Below are positions 35,725 through 45,863 of a stretch of DNA of 64,000 nt, piece after piece (position 1 is the first letter of the stretch; each line of letters starts with the position of its first letter). Source of the DNA: Azospirillum sp. TSH100 (lineage in GTDB: Bacteria > Pseudomonadota > Alphaproteobacteria > Azospirillales > Azospirillaceae); NCBI RefSeq assembly GCF_004923295.1, contig NZ_CP039634.1, forward strand, positions 372,001-436,000, read 5' to 3'. The notes beneath the pieces were generated by a model. It was not told the DNA's origin. It saw only the letters and a program-made list of their open reading frames with translations, and ran no database searches. Position numbers and translations under genes: made by a program.

Positions 35725-36249
35725 TCACTTGACGACCATGCGTTCGATGTAGATGTCGCGGAACAGGCCGGTCCCGGCCTCGCGGTTCACGGCCTCCTTG
35801 ATGCGTGCCTTCAGAACCTCGGCGGAGCCGGGGCCGGTCAGGGTTTCGCTGTCAATCCGGCTTACGGTCTGGAACAGCCGGTCGGCGATGCGGTCCTGGT
35901 AGCGCAGGATGCGGTCGGGCTCCACCTTCGGTGCCAGCACCAGCGAGACCTGCATCTCCACTGCCCGTACCCCGCCCAGCGGAACCTCGATCGCCGGCAG
36001 CTGCGCCAGCCGCGGCTTCGGCCCCATCCGCGCTTCGATCCGCCGCTGGTCCAGGATGCGATCGAGAGCGACACCGCCGCCATAGGCAAGCCCGGCCAGA
36101 GTGAACAGAGCGATCAGGACGATGATCAGAAGCCGGGTGGGATGCGCCGGTTCCGGCTGAGCTTCATGATGGGGCGCCAACTCCTCACGCAATGGATCGG
36201 GAGGCGGGGTCGAAAACAGCGGTCCGTGAAGCGTACGATGCGTGGCCAT
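35725..36249 (-). CDS. Single-pass membrane protein with FliL-like C-terminal domain
   Basis: A 174-residue protein: a 38-residue proline- and acid-rich cytosolic N-terminus, one hydrophobic segment (about residues 40-62) and a periplasmic domain of about 110 residues. The last part, with VEMQVSLVLAPK and a final LFRDIYIERMVVK, resembles the FliL fold, which stabilises flagellar stators. No flagellar genes are adjacent, so it may be a paralogue used elsewhere. Function is unproven. Confidence 0.6.
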   Translation of the reverse strand: MATHRTLHGPLFSTPPPDPLREELAPHHEAQPEPAHPTRLLIIVLIALFTLAGLAYGGGVALDRILDQRRIEARMGPKPRLAQLPAIEVPLGGVRAVEMQVSLVLAPKVEPDRILRYQDRIADRLFQTVSRIDSETLTGPGSAEVLKARIKEAVNREAGTGLFRDIYIERMVVK

Positions 36250-36341
36250 GATCGGCCTCCTGCGGGCCGGGCGGCGGGAGCGGGATCGAGTGTAGCGCGG
36301 TAGCGGTTAAGATTCCGTGGAAGGCGCCGTCCCTTGCCGCC

Positions 36342-37016
36342 TCACCGCACGCACTCGGCCAGCCCGTCCCGTCGCACCAACGCCATCCGCCGCTCGATCA
36401 CCCCGGCCCGGCGGGCGACATAGGCGCTGGGCCGGGTCGGCGACCAGTTGCGCGGACTGGGCAGCACCACCGCCAGCAGCGCCGCCTCGCGCCGGGTCAG
36501 CGCCGCGGCGGACTTGCCGAAATGGCGACGCGCCGCCGCCTCCGCGCCATAGACGCCGTCGTCCCACTCCACGATGTTCAGATAGACCTCCAGGATGCGG
36601 CGCTTGCTCCACAGGCTTTCGATCAGCAGGGTGAACCAGGCCTCCGCCCCCTTGCGGGTCCAGCTGCGGTCGGGCCAGAGAAAGGCGTTCTTGGCGGTCT
36701 GCTGGCTGATGGTGCTGCCGCCGCGCAGCCTCCTGCCGTCCTCATTCTCCTCGAAGGCGTCCTCGATGGCCGCCCAGTCGAAGCCGCCATGGCCGCAGAA
36801 GCCAGTATCCTCAGAGGCGATGACCGCCTCCACCAGGGCCGGCGAGATACGCTCCAGCGGTTCCCAGTCGCGCGACAGGCCGGAGCCGCCCAACGCCCGG
36901 ATCAGCATCAGCGGGGTGGCCGGCGGCGGCACGACCCGGTAGATCGCCGCCCACAGGATGGTGAAGGCAACCAGCCCCGCCACCCCGATCAGCGCCCAGC
37001 GCAGCAGTCTTCGCAT
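36342..37016 (-). CDS. mtgA: Monofunctional biosynthetic peptidoglycan transglycosylase
   Basis: A 224-residue GT51 enzyme anchored by one N-terminal membrane segment (residues 7-28). [15 protein letters not shown] holds the catalytic glutamate (E in SED), [15 protein letters not shown] is the second GT51 block with its Gly-Gly-Ser-Thr-Ile-Ser-Gln-Gln signature, and [18 protein letters not shown] is the fourth. It polymerises lipid II into glycan strands in the periplasm without a transpeptidase domain. It lies in its own unit, divergent from the DinG-like helicase. Confidence 0.96.
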   Translation of the reverse strand: MRRLLRWALIGVAGLVAFTILWAAIYRVVPPPATPLMLIRALGGSGLSRDWEPLERISPALVEAVIASEDTGFCGHGGFDWAAIEDAFEENEDGRRLRGGSTISQQTAKNAFLWPDRSWTRKGAEAWFTLLIESLWSKRRILEVYLNIVEWDDGVYGAEAAARRHFGKSAAALTRREAALLAVVLPSPRNWSPTRPSAYVARRAGVIERRMALVRRDGLAECVR

Positions 37017-37128
37017 AAGGCCCCGTCTCCGCTCGGCTCCCCAGGACTTCCCTCAATGGGGGGGAAGCGGCGGGCCGTCAACATCCCGCGCTCGCTTTGA
37101 GGCGGCCGGCCACCATATAGTGCCGCCG

Positions 37129-39906
37129 ATGGACCTGACCGCCGATCCCACCCCGCTCCACAGTCTCGACGACGCGCCCGCCATGGTGGCCGGCGCGCGC
37201 CGCGTCGTGTCGCTGACGCTCGACGGCGAGGTGGAGGAGCTGTCGCTGGCTGCCGCCGCCTCGAAGGTGCGCCGGCAGCCGCCGCTGGTCTGCCATGCCC
37301 GCGCCTTCGCCCGCCGACTGGGAATCGACGGCTTTCCGGCCTTCGACGTGCTGGAACTGTTCGCCTTCGTCCACCCCGCCCGCTTCTGCGTCCCCACCCC
37401 GCGCGGCATCGCCGAGGCGCTCGACCTGCCCACCCCTGAGGGGCATGAGGCGGAGGCGCTGGCCCTGCAACGCGCCGTGCGCCGGCTGCTGGGCGATCTG
37501 GGGGCTCCCCAAACCCCTGGCGGACGCGAGGAGTCCTCCGACCCCGTCGCCTTCGCCTGGGAGATGGGGCGCGCCGGCTGGCCGTGGGCGCCGGCGGTGC
37601 TGGCCGCACTCGGCAAGCCCGATGGACCGGAAAAGGGTGCCGCCCGTTCGGGCCTGCGCGTCTGGACCCGCATCAAGGAGTGGGAAGAGGGGGCTCCCCC
37701 GCCGCCACCCGCGCAGAATCCGGTGGAGCCGGAAGAGGCGCGCCGCCGCCTCGCCGCCATGCTGTCGGCCAACGTGCTGGGCAAGGTGGCGGAGCCGCGG
37801 CCGCAGCAGGCCGATTACTCCAGCGCGGTGTCCGCCGCCTTCGCCCCGCGCCAGCTTCCCGACACGCCGAACGTGGTGCTGGCGGAGGCCGGGACCGGCG
37901 TCGGCAAGACGCTGGGCTATCTGGCGCCGGCCACGGTGTGGGCGGAGAAGAATGGCGGAACGGTGTGGATTTCCACCTACACCCGCAACCTCCAGCACCA
38001 GATCGATGCCGAACTGGACCGGCTCTACGCCGACCCGGCGACCAAGGCGCGCAAGGTGGTGCTGCGCAAGGGCCGCGAGAACTATCTGTGCCTGCTGAAC
38101 CTGGAAGAGGCGGTGCGCGCCATGCCCTTCCAGCCGCACAACGCCATCGGCGTCGGGCTGATGGCGCGCTGGGCGGCGGCGACGCGCGACGGCGACATGA
38201 CCGGCGGCGACTTCCCCGGCTGGCTGGTCGACATCGCCGGGCGCGGGCCGACCATGGGGCTGGCCGACCGCCGCGGCGAATGCATCTATTCCGCCTGTGA
38301 CCATTACGCCCGCTGCTACATCGAGAAGAGCGTGCGCCGCGCCCGCCGGGCCGACATCGTCATCGCCAACCACGCGCTGGTGATGGTGCAGGCGGCTCTC
38401 GGCGGCGGCGAGGAGCCGACGCTGCCCAGCCGCTACGTCTTCGACGAGGGGCACCATGTCTTCGACGCCGCCGACAGCGCCTTCGCCGGCCATCTGACCT
38501 GCCGCGAGACGCAGGAGCTGCGGCGCTGGCTGCTCGGTGCCGAGGAGACCGGACGCAGCCGCGCCCGCGGCCTGAAGCGCCGGCTGGAGGACATCGTCGC
38601 CAACGACGAGGAGGCTCTGCGCCATCTCGACGACATCCTGATCGGCGCCCGCGTGCTGCCCGCCGACGGCTGGTCGGCGCGGCTGGCCGCCGACAACCCG
38701 CAGGGGCCGACCGAGCGCTTCCTGCTGCTCGCCCGCCAGCAGGTCTATGCCCGCACCGCCGGTCAGGGCGGCCCCTACAGCCTGGAGGCCGACAAGGCCT
38801 ATCCGGTCGATGGGTTGCTGGAGGCGGCGGCGGAGTTGGAGCAGTCCCTGGTCCGCCTGTCCGAACCGGTGGAGGCGCTGGCCCGCCGGCTGGCCCAGCG
38901 GCTGGAGGATGAGAGCGCCGAACTGGATTCCGACCAGCGCCGCCGCATCGACGCATTGTCGCGCAGCCTGCACCGCCGCGGCACCCTGACGGTGGAGGCG
39001 TGGCGCGCCATGCTGCGCACCCTGCCAACCGAAACACCCTCCCACTTCGTCGACTGGTTCGCGGTGGAGCGGATCGACGGTCGCGATGTCGATGTCGGGC
39101 TGTACCGCCATTGGGTCGATCCGACGGTTCCCTTCGCCGAGGCGCTGGCCGGCCCCGCCCATGGGCTGGTGGTGACCTCCGCCACGTTGACGGACGGCAC
39201 CGGCGATGTCGGACAGGACTGGCGCGCGGCGGAGGACCGTTGCGGCGCCAGCCATCTGCCGGCCCCGGCGATCCGCGCCCAGGTCCCCTCCCCCTTCGAC
39301 TATCCCAACCGCACCCGCGTCTTCGTCGTCAACGATGTACGCAAGGACGATCTGGGGCAGGTCTCGGCGGCCTACAAGTCGCTGTTCCTGGCGGCGGGTG
39401 GCGGCGGACTCGGCCTGTTCACCGCGATCAGCCGGCTGCGCGCCGTGCGCGACCGCATCGCCGAACCGCTGGATCAGGTCGGCATCCCGCTCTATGCCCA
39501 GCATGTCGATCCGCTGGATGTTTCGACCCTGATCGACATCTTCCGCAACGAGGAACACGCCTGCCTGCTGGGCACCGACGCGGTGCGCGACGGGGTGGAC
39601 GTGCCGGGCCGCTCGCTGCGCCTGATCGTGTTCGATCGCGTGCCCTGGCCGCGGCCCGACATCCTCCACCGCGCCCGGCGCGACGCCTTCGGCCGCCGCC
39701 GCTACGAGGACATGATCACCCGCCTGCGCCTGAAGCAGGCCTTCGGTCGGCTGGTGCGCCGCGCCGACGACACCGGCGTCTTCGTCCTGCTCGACCCGAT
39801 GATGCCGAGCCGGCTTGCCGGCGCCTTCCCGGACGGGGTGGAGATGCGGCGGGTCGGGTTGAAGCAGGCGGTGGAAGAGACGGCGGAGTTCCTACGGGGC
39901 TGGTGA
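37129..39906 (+). CDS. DinG/XPD-like ATP-dependent DNA helicase with an N-terminal DnaQ-like remnant
   Basis: A 925-residue superfamily-2 helicase. Walker A is EAGTGVGKT with K260, the DEAH-type box is DEGHH at about residue 439, and VTSATLTDG, TDAVRDGVDVPG and LKQAFGRLVRR are later motifs. Four cysteines (one in NYLC, then three in CIYSACDHYARC) match the [4Fe-4S] cluster of XPD/DinG enzymes. The first 250 residues are unusual: PLVCHARAFARRLGI and AFDVLELFAFVHPAR look like the Exo II/III regions of DEDD exonucleases, but the catalytic acids appear lost. It likely resolves R-loops or forked DNA. A GTG nine bases upstream is an alternative start. Confidence 0.88.
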   Translation: MDLTADPTPLHSLDDAPAMVAGARRVVSLTLDGEVEELSLAAAASKVRRQPPLVCHARAFARRLGIDGFPAFDVLELFAFVHPARFCVPTPRGIAEALDLPTPEGHEAEALALQRAVRRLLGDLGAPQTPGGREESSDPVAFAWEMGRAGWPWAPAVLAALGKPDGPEKGAARSGLRVWTRIKEWEEGAPPPPPAQNPVEPEEARRRLAAMLSANVLGKVAEPRPQQADYSSAVSAAFAPRQLPDTPNVVLAEAGTGVGKTLGYLAPATVWAEKNGGTVWISTYTRNLQHQIDAELDRLYADPATKARKVVLRKGRENYLCLLNLEEAVRAMPFQPHNAIGVGLMARWAAATRDGDMTGGDFPGWLVDIAGRGPTMGLADRRGECIYSACDHYARCYIEKSVRRARRADIVIANHALVMVQAALGGGEEPTLPSRYVFDEGHHVFDAADSAFAGHLTCRETQELRRWLLGAEETGRSRARGLKRRLEDIVANDEEALRHLDDILIGARVLPADGWSARLAADNPQGPTERFLLLARQQVYARTAGQGGPYSLEADKAYPVDGLLEAAAELEQSLVRLSEPVEALARRLAQRLEDESAELDSDQRRRIDALSRSLHRRGTLTVEAWRAMLRTLPTETPSHFVDWFAVERIDGRDVDVGLYRHWVDPTVPFAEALAGPAHGLVVTSATLTDGTGDVGQDWRAAEDRCGASHLPAPAIRAQVPSPFDYPNRTRVFVVNDVRKDDLGQVSAAYKSLFLAAGGGGLGLFTAISRLRAVRDRIAEPLDQVGIPLYAQHVDPLDVSTLIDIFRNEEHACLLGTDAVRDGVDVPGRSLRLIVFDRVPWPRPDILHRARRDAFGRRRYEDMITRLRLKQAFGRLVRRADDTGVFVLLDPMMPSRLAGAFPDGVEMRRVGLKQAVEETAEFLRGW

Positions 39907-39910
39907 TGGC

Positions 39911-39939
39911 GCGGGGGGTGGGACGAGCCCGCCCCCCGC
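39911..39939. terminator. Hairpin between the DinG-like and chemoreceptor genes
   Basis: GCGGGGGGTGGG (39911-39922) pairs with CCCGCCCCCCGC (39928-39939) over 12 bases with one G-T wobble and a five-base loop. It sits between two converging genes. The following T content is low (TCTTCC), so it may need Rho or act mainly as an RNA-stabilising hairpin. Confidence 0.5.
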
Positions 39940-39954
39940 TCTTCCCCGCTCTTG

Positions 39955-41631
39955 TTAGGCCGCGCGGACGGACGCCAGGAAATCCTGGACTTCCCGGCTC
40001 AGGCGTTCGGCGTTCTGCGACAGCTGACCTGCGGCGTCGAGAACTTGGCCGGCGGCGTTTCCGGTCGCCTCTGCGCTCTGCGTCACGCTGCCGATGTTGC
40101 CGCTGACCTGCTGGGTGCCCTGGGCCGCCTGCTGGACGTTGCGGGAGATTTCCCTGGTAGCGCTTCCCTGCTCCTCGACCGCCGAGGAGATGGTGGTGGA
40201 GATGCCCTGGATCTGCTCGATGATGTTGGAGATGCTCTGGATGGCGGAGACGGTGTTGCGGGTCTCCTCCTGAACGGCAGCGATCTGCTGGCTGATGTCC
40301 TCTGTGGCGCGGGCCGTCTGGTTGGCCAGGCTCTTGACCTCGCTGGCGACGACGGCGAAGCCCTTGCCGGCCTCCCCGGCACGGGCCGCTTCGATGGTTG
40401 CGTTCAGGGCCAGCAGGTTGGTCTGGCCGGCGATGGAGTTGATCAGGCTCACCACCTCGCCGATGCGGTCGGCCGCCGCCGTCAGCTTGCGCACCAGTTC
40501 GTTGGTGTTGGCGGCTTCGACCGACGCCGTGTTGGCGACGCGGGCGGATTCGGCGACCTGCCGGGCGATCTCGCCGATCGAGGAGGACAGCTCCTCCGTG
40601 GCGGCGGCGACGGTCTGGACGTTGGCCGAAGTCTGCTCGGCGGCAGCGGCGACGGTGGAGGCGGCTGCCGTCGATTCGTCGGCAACCGACGACATGGTCT
40701 TCGCGGTGCTCTGCAACTGACCCGACGACGACGAGACCGCCGTCACCATACCCATGACCTTCTGCTCGAAGCTGTCGGCCATCCGGTTCATGGCGCGCTT
40801 CTGCTCCTCGGCGGCCTGGACCTTCTGCGCCTCCTGCTCCTGGCGCAGGCGCTCGACCTCCAGGGCGTTGGTCTTGAACACCTCGACCGTCCGGGCCATC
40901 GCGCCGATCTCGTCATGGCGGGCGGTTCCCGGGACCTCGACGGCCAGTTCGTTGCCGGCCAGCCGTTCCATCACCCCGCACAGGGCGTTGACCGGCCCGG
41001 TGATGCCGCGCCCGATCAGCCACGCGGTCAACGCGCCCAGCAGCGTTCCGGCCACGCCGGCGATGATCGCGGCAGAAGAGGCCCAATCGATGCGGCTGCT
41101 GATGTCCTTCGCCGTGTCGGTATTGAGACGCTCGACATAGGCGCTGGCGGTGTTGTTGGCATCGGCATAGCGCTTGGCGGCGGCATTCACCTCGGCGATG
41201 GCCTTCTGATAGTCGGGCGAGGCGCCATCGACGCCCTTGGCCTTCAGGTCGTTGAAGCTGCGGGCCTTCGCCTCGAAATCGACGATCGACTCCTCGAACG
41301 CCCTGACCAGCCTGTGGCCCTCGTCGGTGACGATCAGGTTCTGAACGGCCTGCAGCTGGGCGCGGGCCTGGGCGAACGCCTCGTCACGGCTCTTGAGATA
41401 GCCGGCGTCGCCGGTGGCCGCATAGCTCCAGGCCATGACGCGCCCCTGCCTGACGCTCAGGTAGGAGTCCTTCATGCCGATCACGACCGCGGATCGGTTC
41501 TGCGACAACGCGGCATAGTCCCCGAGACTCTCGAACTGGGACATTGCGAAGGCCGCGAGGGCGATGATCAAGGCAACTAGAAGCCCAAATCCCACCATCA
41601 GACGAGCGGAGATGTTCAACCTAGCGAGCAC
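39955..41631 (-). CDS. Methyl-accepting chemotaxis protein
   Basis: A 558-residue transmembrane chemoreceptor. Membrane segments at about residues 10-30 and 185-210 flank a 150-residue helical periplasmic sensor (four-helix-bundle type with a conserved [12 protein letters not shown] start). A HAMP domain follows at about 212-265, and the signalling hairpin tip reads [20 protein letters not shown]. The long coiled coil of methylation helices runs to the end. The ligand is unknown. The start faces a 644-base intergenic stretch that is partly AT-rich. Confidence 0.95.
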   Translation of the reverse strand: MLARLNISARLMVGFGLLVALIIALAAFAMSQFESLGDYAALSQNRSAVVIGMKDSYLSVRQGRVMAWSYAATGDAGYLKSRDEAFAQARAQLQAVQNLIVTDEGHRLVRAFEESIVDFEAKARSFNDLKAKGVDGASPDYQKAIAEVNAAAKRYADANNTASAYVERLNTDTAKDISSRIDWASSAAIIAGVAGTLLGALTAWLIGRGITGPVNALCGVMERLAGNELAVEVPGTARHDEIGAMARTVEVFKTNALEVERLRQEQEAQKVQAAEEQKRAMNRMADSFEQKVMGMVTAVSSSSGQLQSTAKTMSSVADESTAAASTVAAAAEQTSANVQTVAAATEELSSSIGEIARQVAESARVANTASVEAANTNELVRKLTAAADRIGEVVSLINSIAGQTNLLALNATIEAARAGEAGKGFAVVASEVKSLANQTARATEDISQQIAAVQEETRNTVSAIQSISNIIEQIQGISTTISSAVEEQGSATREISRNVQQAAQGTQQVSGNIGSVTQSAEATGNAAGQVLDAAGQLSQNAERLSREVQDFLASVRAA

Positions 41632-42275
41632 CGTTCTTCTCCACGTTCAGAGAGCTTGTCATTTTTCGCGGCAGGCCAAGGGAAACCAAAGTCACCGAGA
41701 GCCTCCATGCGCATCCGCAAGTTGGAGGTGCTGGAAATGCGGATTCCTAAAGAGCACGGACACCATACCGGAAATATATTAATGTACGGATAAGCGCAGA
41801 AACTCCTGCCACGCTCATAATGCAACGCTGCAATAAATTTAAGTCCATATTTATTGATATAAAGTTGCAAATATTCTAGATTTGCCTTTTGGAAAATAAC
41901 AACGCCGCAAATCATTACACTCCTGTGTCGCCAGCAATCTCAAATCGGATTGTTGGGATTTCTTCTTTCAGCAGGACAGCCCGTTCCTCCGGACCGAGAT
42001 GAGCGGCACCGCCGAGCTTTCCTGTCAACTTTCACAATCGCCTGCTCGTCGAAGAATGGCCTCTTGAACGGCATGGCGGTAAGACCGGGAAAGTCCGCGT
42101 CAGCACGTCCCGGCAGGATCGAAGCCGGTCCCGGCGATCCGTTTCAGGCATTTCCGCAAATGCGTCGGGACGGCGTCCGCGCGAAAGCGCGGCCGCGATG
42201 TCGGCAGGCGGCACCCGACAGGCAAGCCGATAGCCCTCAGGTCGAAGCCTCCGGATTGCAGAACGAGGACCGGTA
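41632..42275. other. 644-base gene-free region with an AT-rich island
   Basis: No credible gene is found on either strand. Bases of roughly 41730-41950 are markedly AT-rich against a GC-rich genome and hold a 19-bp imperfect palindrome (GCAAAT-N7-ATTTGC, 41867-41885). The remaining 300 bases are GC-rich and contain only short frames without conserved features. It is probably the promoter region of the leftward chemoreceptor gene and the terminal region after the leftward GGDEF-EAL gene, or a residue of transferred DNA. Confidence 0.5.
41867..41885. promoter_or_regulatory. 19-bp imperfect palindrome in AT-rich DNA
   Basis: GCAAAT, seven bases and ATTTGC form an inverted repeat centred at 41876, with one further paired position inside. 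It lies 236 bases upstream of the chemoreceptor start. It resembles no single consensus strongly; a metal-regulator operator (Mur-type GCAAAT half-sites) is conceivable. Confidence 0.35.
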
Positions 42276-44477
42276 TTATGCCCCGGTGAACGCGAACTCC
42301 GGATCGGTCCATTGTCGGCTGCGCAGGAAGGCGGCGGCCTCGTCGATCGGGACGGGCCTGCCCACCAGATAACCTTGCAACAGATCGCACCCGTTGGCCT
42401 TCAGGAACTGGCGCTGTTCTTCGGTCTCCACGCCCTCGGCGATGGTTTCCAGCTTCAGGCCCCGCGCCAGCAGGATGATGGTCTCCACCAGACGGGCCGC
42501 CGCCTCGTTGCTGCCGGCATCCACGATGAAGGAGCGGTCGATCTTCAGCGTGTCGAACGGATAGCGCTGCAGATAGCTCAGCGACGAATAGCCGGTGCCG
42601 AAATCGTCGATGGACAGCCGGACGCCGAGCCCGCACAGCGCGCTCAGGGTGTTGGCGATCTCCGGAGCCTCATCCATGATGACGCCCTCGGTGATCTCCA
42701 GGTCCAGGCGCTCCGGCGGCAGACCGCTGGCCGCCAGCGCCCGCGTCACCTTGGCCTTGAAGGACGGGACGCGCAATTGGCGCGGCGACACGTTCACCGC
42801 GATTCGGGGAGTGCAACCGGGCACCGTGAGGATCGACGCCGCCTCGCGCACTGCGGTCTCGATCACCCAGTCGCCGATCTCGCCGATCAGGCCGATTTCT
42901 TCGGCCACGGTGATGAACTGACCCGGCGCGATCAGGCTGCCGTCAGGCTGGCGCCAGCGCAGCAGGGCCTCGAACGCGACCGGCGCGCCGGTGTCCGTCG
43001 CCACGACGGGCTGATAGTGCAGCACGAATTCGCCGCGCTGAACGGCACCGCGCAACCTGTTTTCCAGGGTCAGGCGACGCTGCACCCGTTCGTTGATCGC
43101 AGCGGTGTAGAATTCGTAGCGGCTGCGCCCCTGCTCCTTCGCCCGGTACAGGGCGAGGTCGGCGTTGCGCAGAAGCTCCGGCCCGTCATCCCCGTCGGTC
43201 GGATACAGGGCGATGCCGATGCTGGCGGTCACGAAATGGTCGTGGCCGTTGATCGTGAAGGGAATGGAGAAGGCCCTCACCACCCGTTCGGCCACCTCGC
43301 GGGCGGCACCGTTGCTGGCGATGCACGGCAGAATGACGAGGAACTCGTCACCGCCCATGCGCGCCAGGGTGTCGCCCTGCCGGATGGACGCCTTGAGGCG
43401 TTGCGCCGCCTCGCGCAGCAGCGCGTCGCCGGCCTCGTGGCCGAGGGTGTCGTTCACGTTCTTGAAATGGTCGAGATCGATGAACAGCAGCGCGCTCGGC
43501 ACCTTGTTGCGGCGGGAGTTCACGATCGCCTGTTCCAGACGGTCGCGCGTCAGGAGCCGGTTGGCCAGACCCGTCAGTTCATCGTAATGTGCCTGCCGGT
43601 ACAGTTGCTCCTCGAAAGCCTGACGCAGGGCCATGTCGCGCTCCAAAGCCTCGTTGGCGCCCGCCAACTCGCGATTGGCGGCATAGAGATCGCCGGACAT
43701 GTCGTTGAACGAGCGCACGAGCTGATCGAGTTCGTCGGGATGCTCCCGCTTCGGACGGTCAAGGGTCAGCAGCGGCGGGGCCGCCCGGACGTCGTGCCGC
43801 CGCATATAGTCGGCCATCGCCATCAGATGGCGCGTCACCAGACGGTGGAAGATGAAGAGGATGAAGGCCGAAACCAGGAAAGTCTTGATCCCCTGGCTGA
43901 CCAGGATCACTTCCGCCGTTCCGAGCAGGCGGCTATAGACACCGGTCAGGGTGGCTTCCACCCGCAGGATGCCGATCACCTGCGGTCCGTTCGCGGTCAT
44001 GCGCGTCAGCGGCATCTCCGCAGCCAGGACGGATTGGACCTGAGGCTGGCCAAGCTTGATCACCAACGGTTTCCTGACACCCGTGACGACCTCCCGAACC
44101 TCCGCCATCCTGACGTCGGGCAGCCGCATGATGCCGTCGAGCACCAGGGTCAACTGATCGCTGTCGAACTGCCACAGACTGCCGCCAAGGCTCGGAACGG
44201 TGCTGAGTTCGATGTCGCGGAAACGGGCGTGGATGCCGTCGACCTCACGGCGGAAATCGAAATAGAGCTGCACCAGTGTCGAAATCAGGGTGACCAGGGA
44301 GCTGAACAGAACGATCGACGCCAGCACGCGCGTGGCGATCCCGGCGCGCAACGGTGTCGAGCCGAAGCGATCCCCCGGCGCCGCGGCAGCCGATCCGGCA
44401 TGGAACGGGCCGGAATCCGATGGGCTCGTTTCCGATCGGGACGATGCCACACCGACCTGCTCCACTCCCTCCGCCAT
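42276..44477 (-). CDS. Bifunctional GGDEF-EAL cyclic-di-GMP protein with periplasmic sensor
   Basis: A 733-residue inner-membrane protein. Hydrophobic segments at about residues 47-68 and 192-212 flank a periplasmic sensor of about 120 residues; a HAMP-like linker and coiled coil follow. The GGDEF domain is intact (ARMGGDEFLVIL) and begins with HYDELTGLANR. The EAL domain also looks catalytic: FEALLRW, EITEGVIM, DDFGTGYSSL, KIDRSFI and EGVET are all present. It could therefore make and degrade c-di-GMP depending on signal. The gene stands alone; expected to influence motility or attachment. Confidence 0.95.
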   Translation of the reverse strand: MAEGVEQVGVASSRSETSPSDSGPFHAGSAAAAPGDRFGSTPLRAGIATRVLASIVLFSSLVTLISTLVQLYFDFRREVDGIHARFRDIELSTVPSLGGSLWQFDSDQLTLVLDGIMRLPDVRMAEVREVVTGVRKPLVIKLGQPQVQSVLAAEMPLTRMTANGPQVIGILRVEATLTGVYSRLLGTAEVILVSQGIKTFLVSAFILFIFHRLVTRHLMAMADYMRRHDVRAAPPLLTLDRPKREHPDELDQLVRSFNDMSGDLYAANRELAGANEALERDMALRQAFEEQLYRQAHYDELTGLANRLLTRDRLEQAIVNSRRNKVPSALLFIDLDHFKNVNDTLGHEAGDALLREAAQRLKASIRQGDTLARMGGDEFLVILPCIASNGAAREVAERVVRAFSIPFTINGHDHFVTASIGIALYPTDGDDGPELLRNADLALYRAKEQGRSRYEFYTAAINERVQRRLTLENRLRGAVQRGEFVLHYQPVVATDTGAPVAFEALLRWRQPDGSLIAPGQFITVAEEIGLIGEIGDWVIETAVREAASILTVPGCTPRIAVNVSPRQLRVPSFKAKVTRALAASGLPPERLDLEITEGVIMDEAPEIANTLSALCGLGVRLSIDDFGTGYSSLSYLQRYPFDTLKIDRSFIVDAGSNEAAARLVETIILLARGLKLETIAEGVETEEQRQFLKANGCDLLQGYLVGRPVPIDEAAAFLRSRQWTDPEFAFTGA

Positions 44478-44740
44478 AGACGTCCCCCGTCTGCACCATG
44501 GAACAGGCTACTCCAAGCGGATGGGCGGGGGAATAAGGGACGAGACTGAGTTGCATCGGCCGTCGACAGGCACAATGACACACAAGATTCACATGTTCAC
44601 TACAGACTGAATTTCAGAGCTTTGCCAGAAGCAAAAAGCCGGATTTCCGAAGATTGCTTGTTCCGACAAGAATTTTTTAAACACCTGCGCAATTCCCGCA
44701 CGGCGCGGCTTGGAAACATTCGCGGTATTGTGAAACTTTA

Positions 44741-45688
44741 TCAACCTGCAGGGGCATATACCGCAAGCAATCCTGAAAGCGTCACCACGCTCAGCACGGT
44801 CGAAACCAGGATCGCCGAAGAGGTGCGCTCCACATAGGTCTGGTACTGGGTCGCGACCACGAAGGTCAGGGCGCCGGTCGGCAAGGCGGCCAGGATCACC
44901 GCACTGCCGGTCCAGAAGGGGTCCATCGGAAACAGGGTCTGCGTCAGCACCCAGGCCAGGGCGGGATGGACCAGCAGCTTCAAGGCGCTGATCCACCCGG
45001 CCTCCGCCAGCCCGGCGGTCAACCGCTGCGAGGCCAGGAACAGACCGATGGCGAACAGCGCGCAAGGGCCGGCTGGGGAGCCCATCAGTTCGCAGAAGGT
45101 GGCGATCGGCTTCGGTACCGCCACGCCAGGCAGAAGCGCCGACCAGGCGAGGCCGGCGGCTGTGGACAGGATCAGCGGGTTCCTGGCCAGCGCCCGGCCG
45201 ACATCGCGCAATGCCTTGCCCAGCCCATTGCCGTGGCTGTTGGCGAACTCCATCCAGATCACGGCGATGCCGACCATGATGGCGCTCATGATGACGGTCG
45301 CCAGGATGGTGGGGGCGAGACGGTCCGGACCGAAGGCAGCAAGGAACAGCGGAATTCCCATGTAGCCGGTGTTGGAGAAGGCGGAGTTCAGCCCCTGCAT
45401 GCACTGGACCTGGGTGCGCTCGCGATGGACGAGGCGGCCGATCACCGCCCCCAGCGCATAGACCAGCAGCATCGACCCCAGAAAGGCGCCGATGAAGGGG
45501 CCGTTGAAGATTTCCGGGATGGAACGCCGGGCGGTGCCCAGGAACAGCACCGGTGGCAGAGCCATCCAATAAACGAACTTGTTCAGCGCCTCCGACGAGG
45601 CGGCCCCCAGCAGCTTCGACTTCCCGGACAGGAAGCCGGCCAGGATGATGGCGAATACGGGAAAAGCGACATTGAGGACGACGTTCAT
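44741..45688 (-). CDS. AEC (auxin efflux carrier) family transporter
   Basis: A 315-residue membrane protein with about ten hydrophobic segments in the two-halves arrangement of the AEC/BART family. NVVLNVAFPVFAIILAGFL is the first membrane segment, NSAFSNTGYMGIPLFLAAFG is the crossover-type conserved region (N-T-x-x-x-G-x-P). Relatives export organic acids such as malate or malonate. The ATG at 45688 begins directly at the first segment; an upstream extension is rejected. The roughly 260 bases after its stop hold no gene. Confidence 0.9.
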   Translation of the reverse strand: MNVVLNVAFPVFAIILAGFLSGKSKLLGAASSEALNKFVYWMALPPVLFLGTARRSIPEIFNGPFIGAFLGSMLLVYALGAVIGRLVHRERTQVQCMQGLNSAFSNTGYMGIPLFLAAFGPDRLAPTILATVIMSAIMVGIAVIWMEFANSHGNGLGKALRDVGRALARNPLILSTAAGLAWSALLPGVAVPKPIATFCELMGSPAGPCALFAIGLFLASQRLTAGLAEAGWISALKLLVHPALAWVLTQTLFPMDPFWTGSAVILAALPTGALTFVVATQYQTYVERTSSAILVSTVLSVVTLSGLLAVYAPAG

Positions 45689-45863
45689 GGTGCGCGACAA
45701 TAGGCAACGCCAACCGTCGCGTCGAGCAGCCGACCCCTCCGCTCCCGGCATGGCACCCTTGACGCCGCCTTCGCGGCGTCAGACGCCAAGCTTGACGCCG
45801 CGATGGCGGCGTTCGAGATTGCCGACCTTACACGCGACCACTCCTTAACGGGAGACCGCCCCC

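Noticed and set aside
41616..41915. Short leftward frame of 99 codons in the AT-rich region
   Set aside because: It overlaps the chemoreceptor start, has no recognisable domain or ribosome site and an arbitrary composition.
41950..42372. Rightward frame of 140 codons
   Set aside because: It runs into the GGDEF-EAL gene on the other strand and shows no conserved features.
44657..44678. Terminator-like CTTGT-TCCG-ACAAG followed by TTTTTT on the plus strand
   Set aside because: The stem is only five bases and no rightward gene lies upstream of it.
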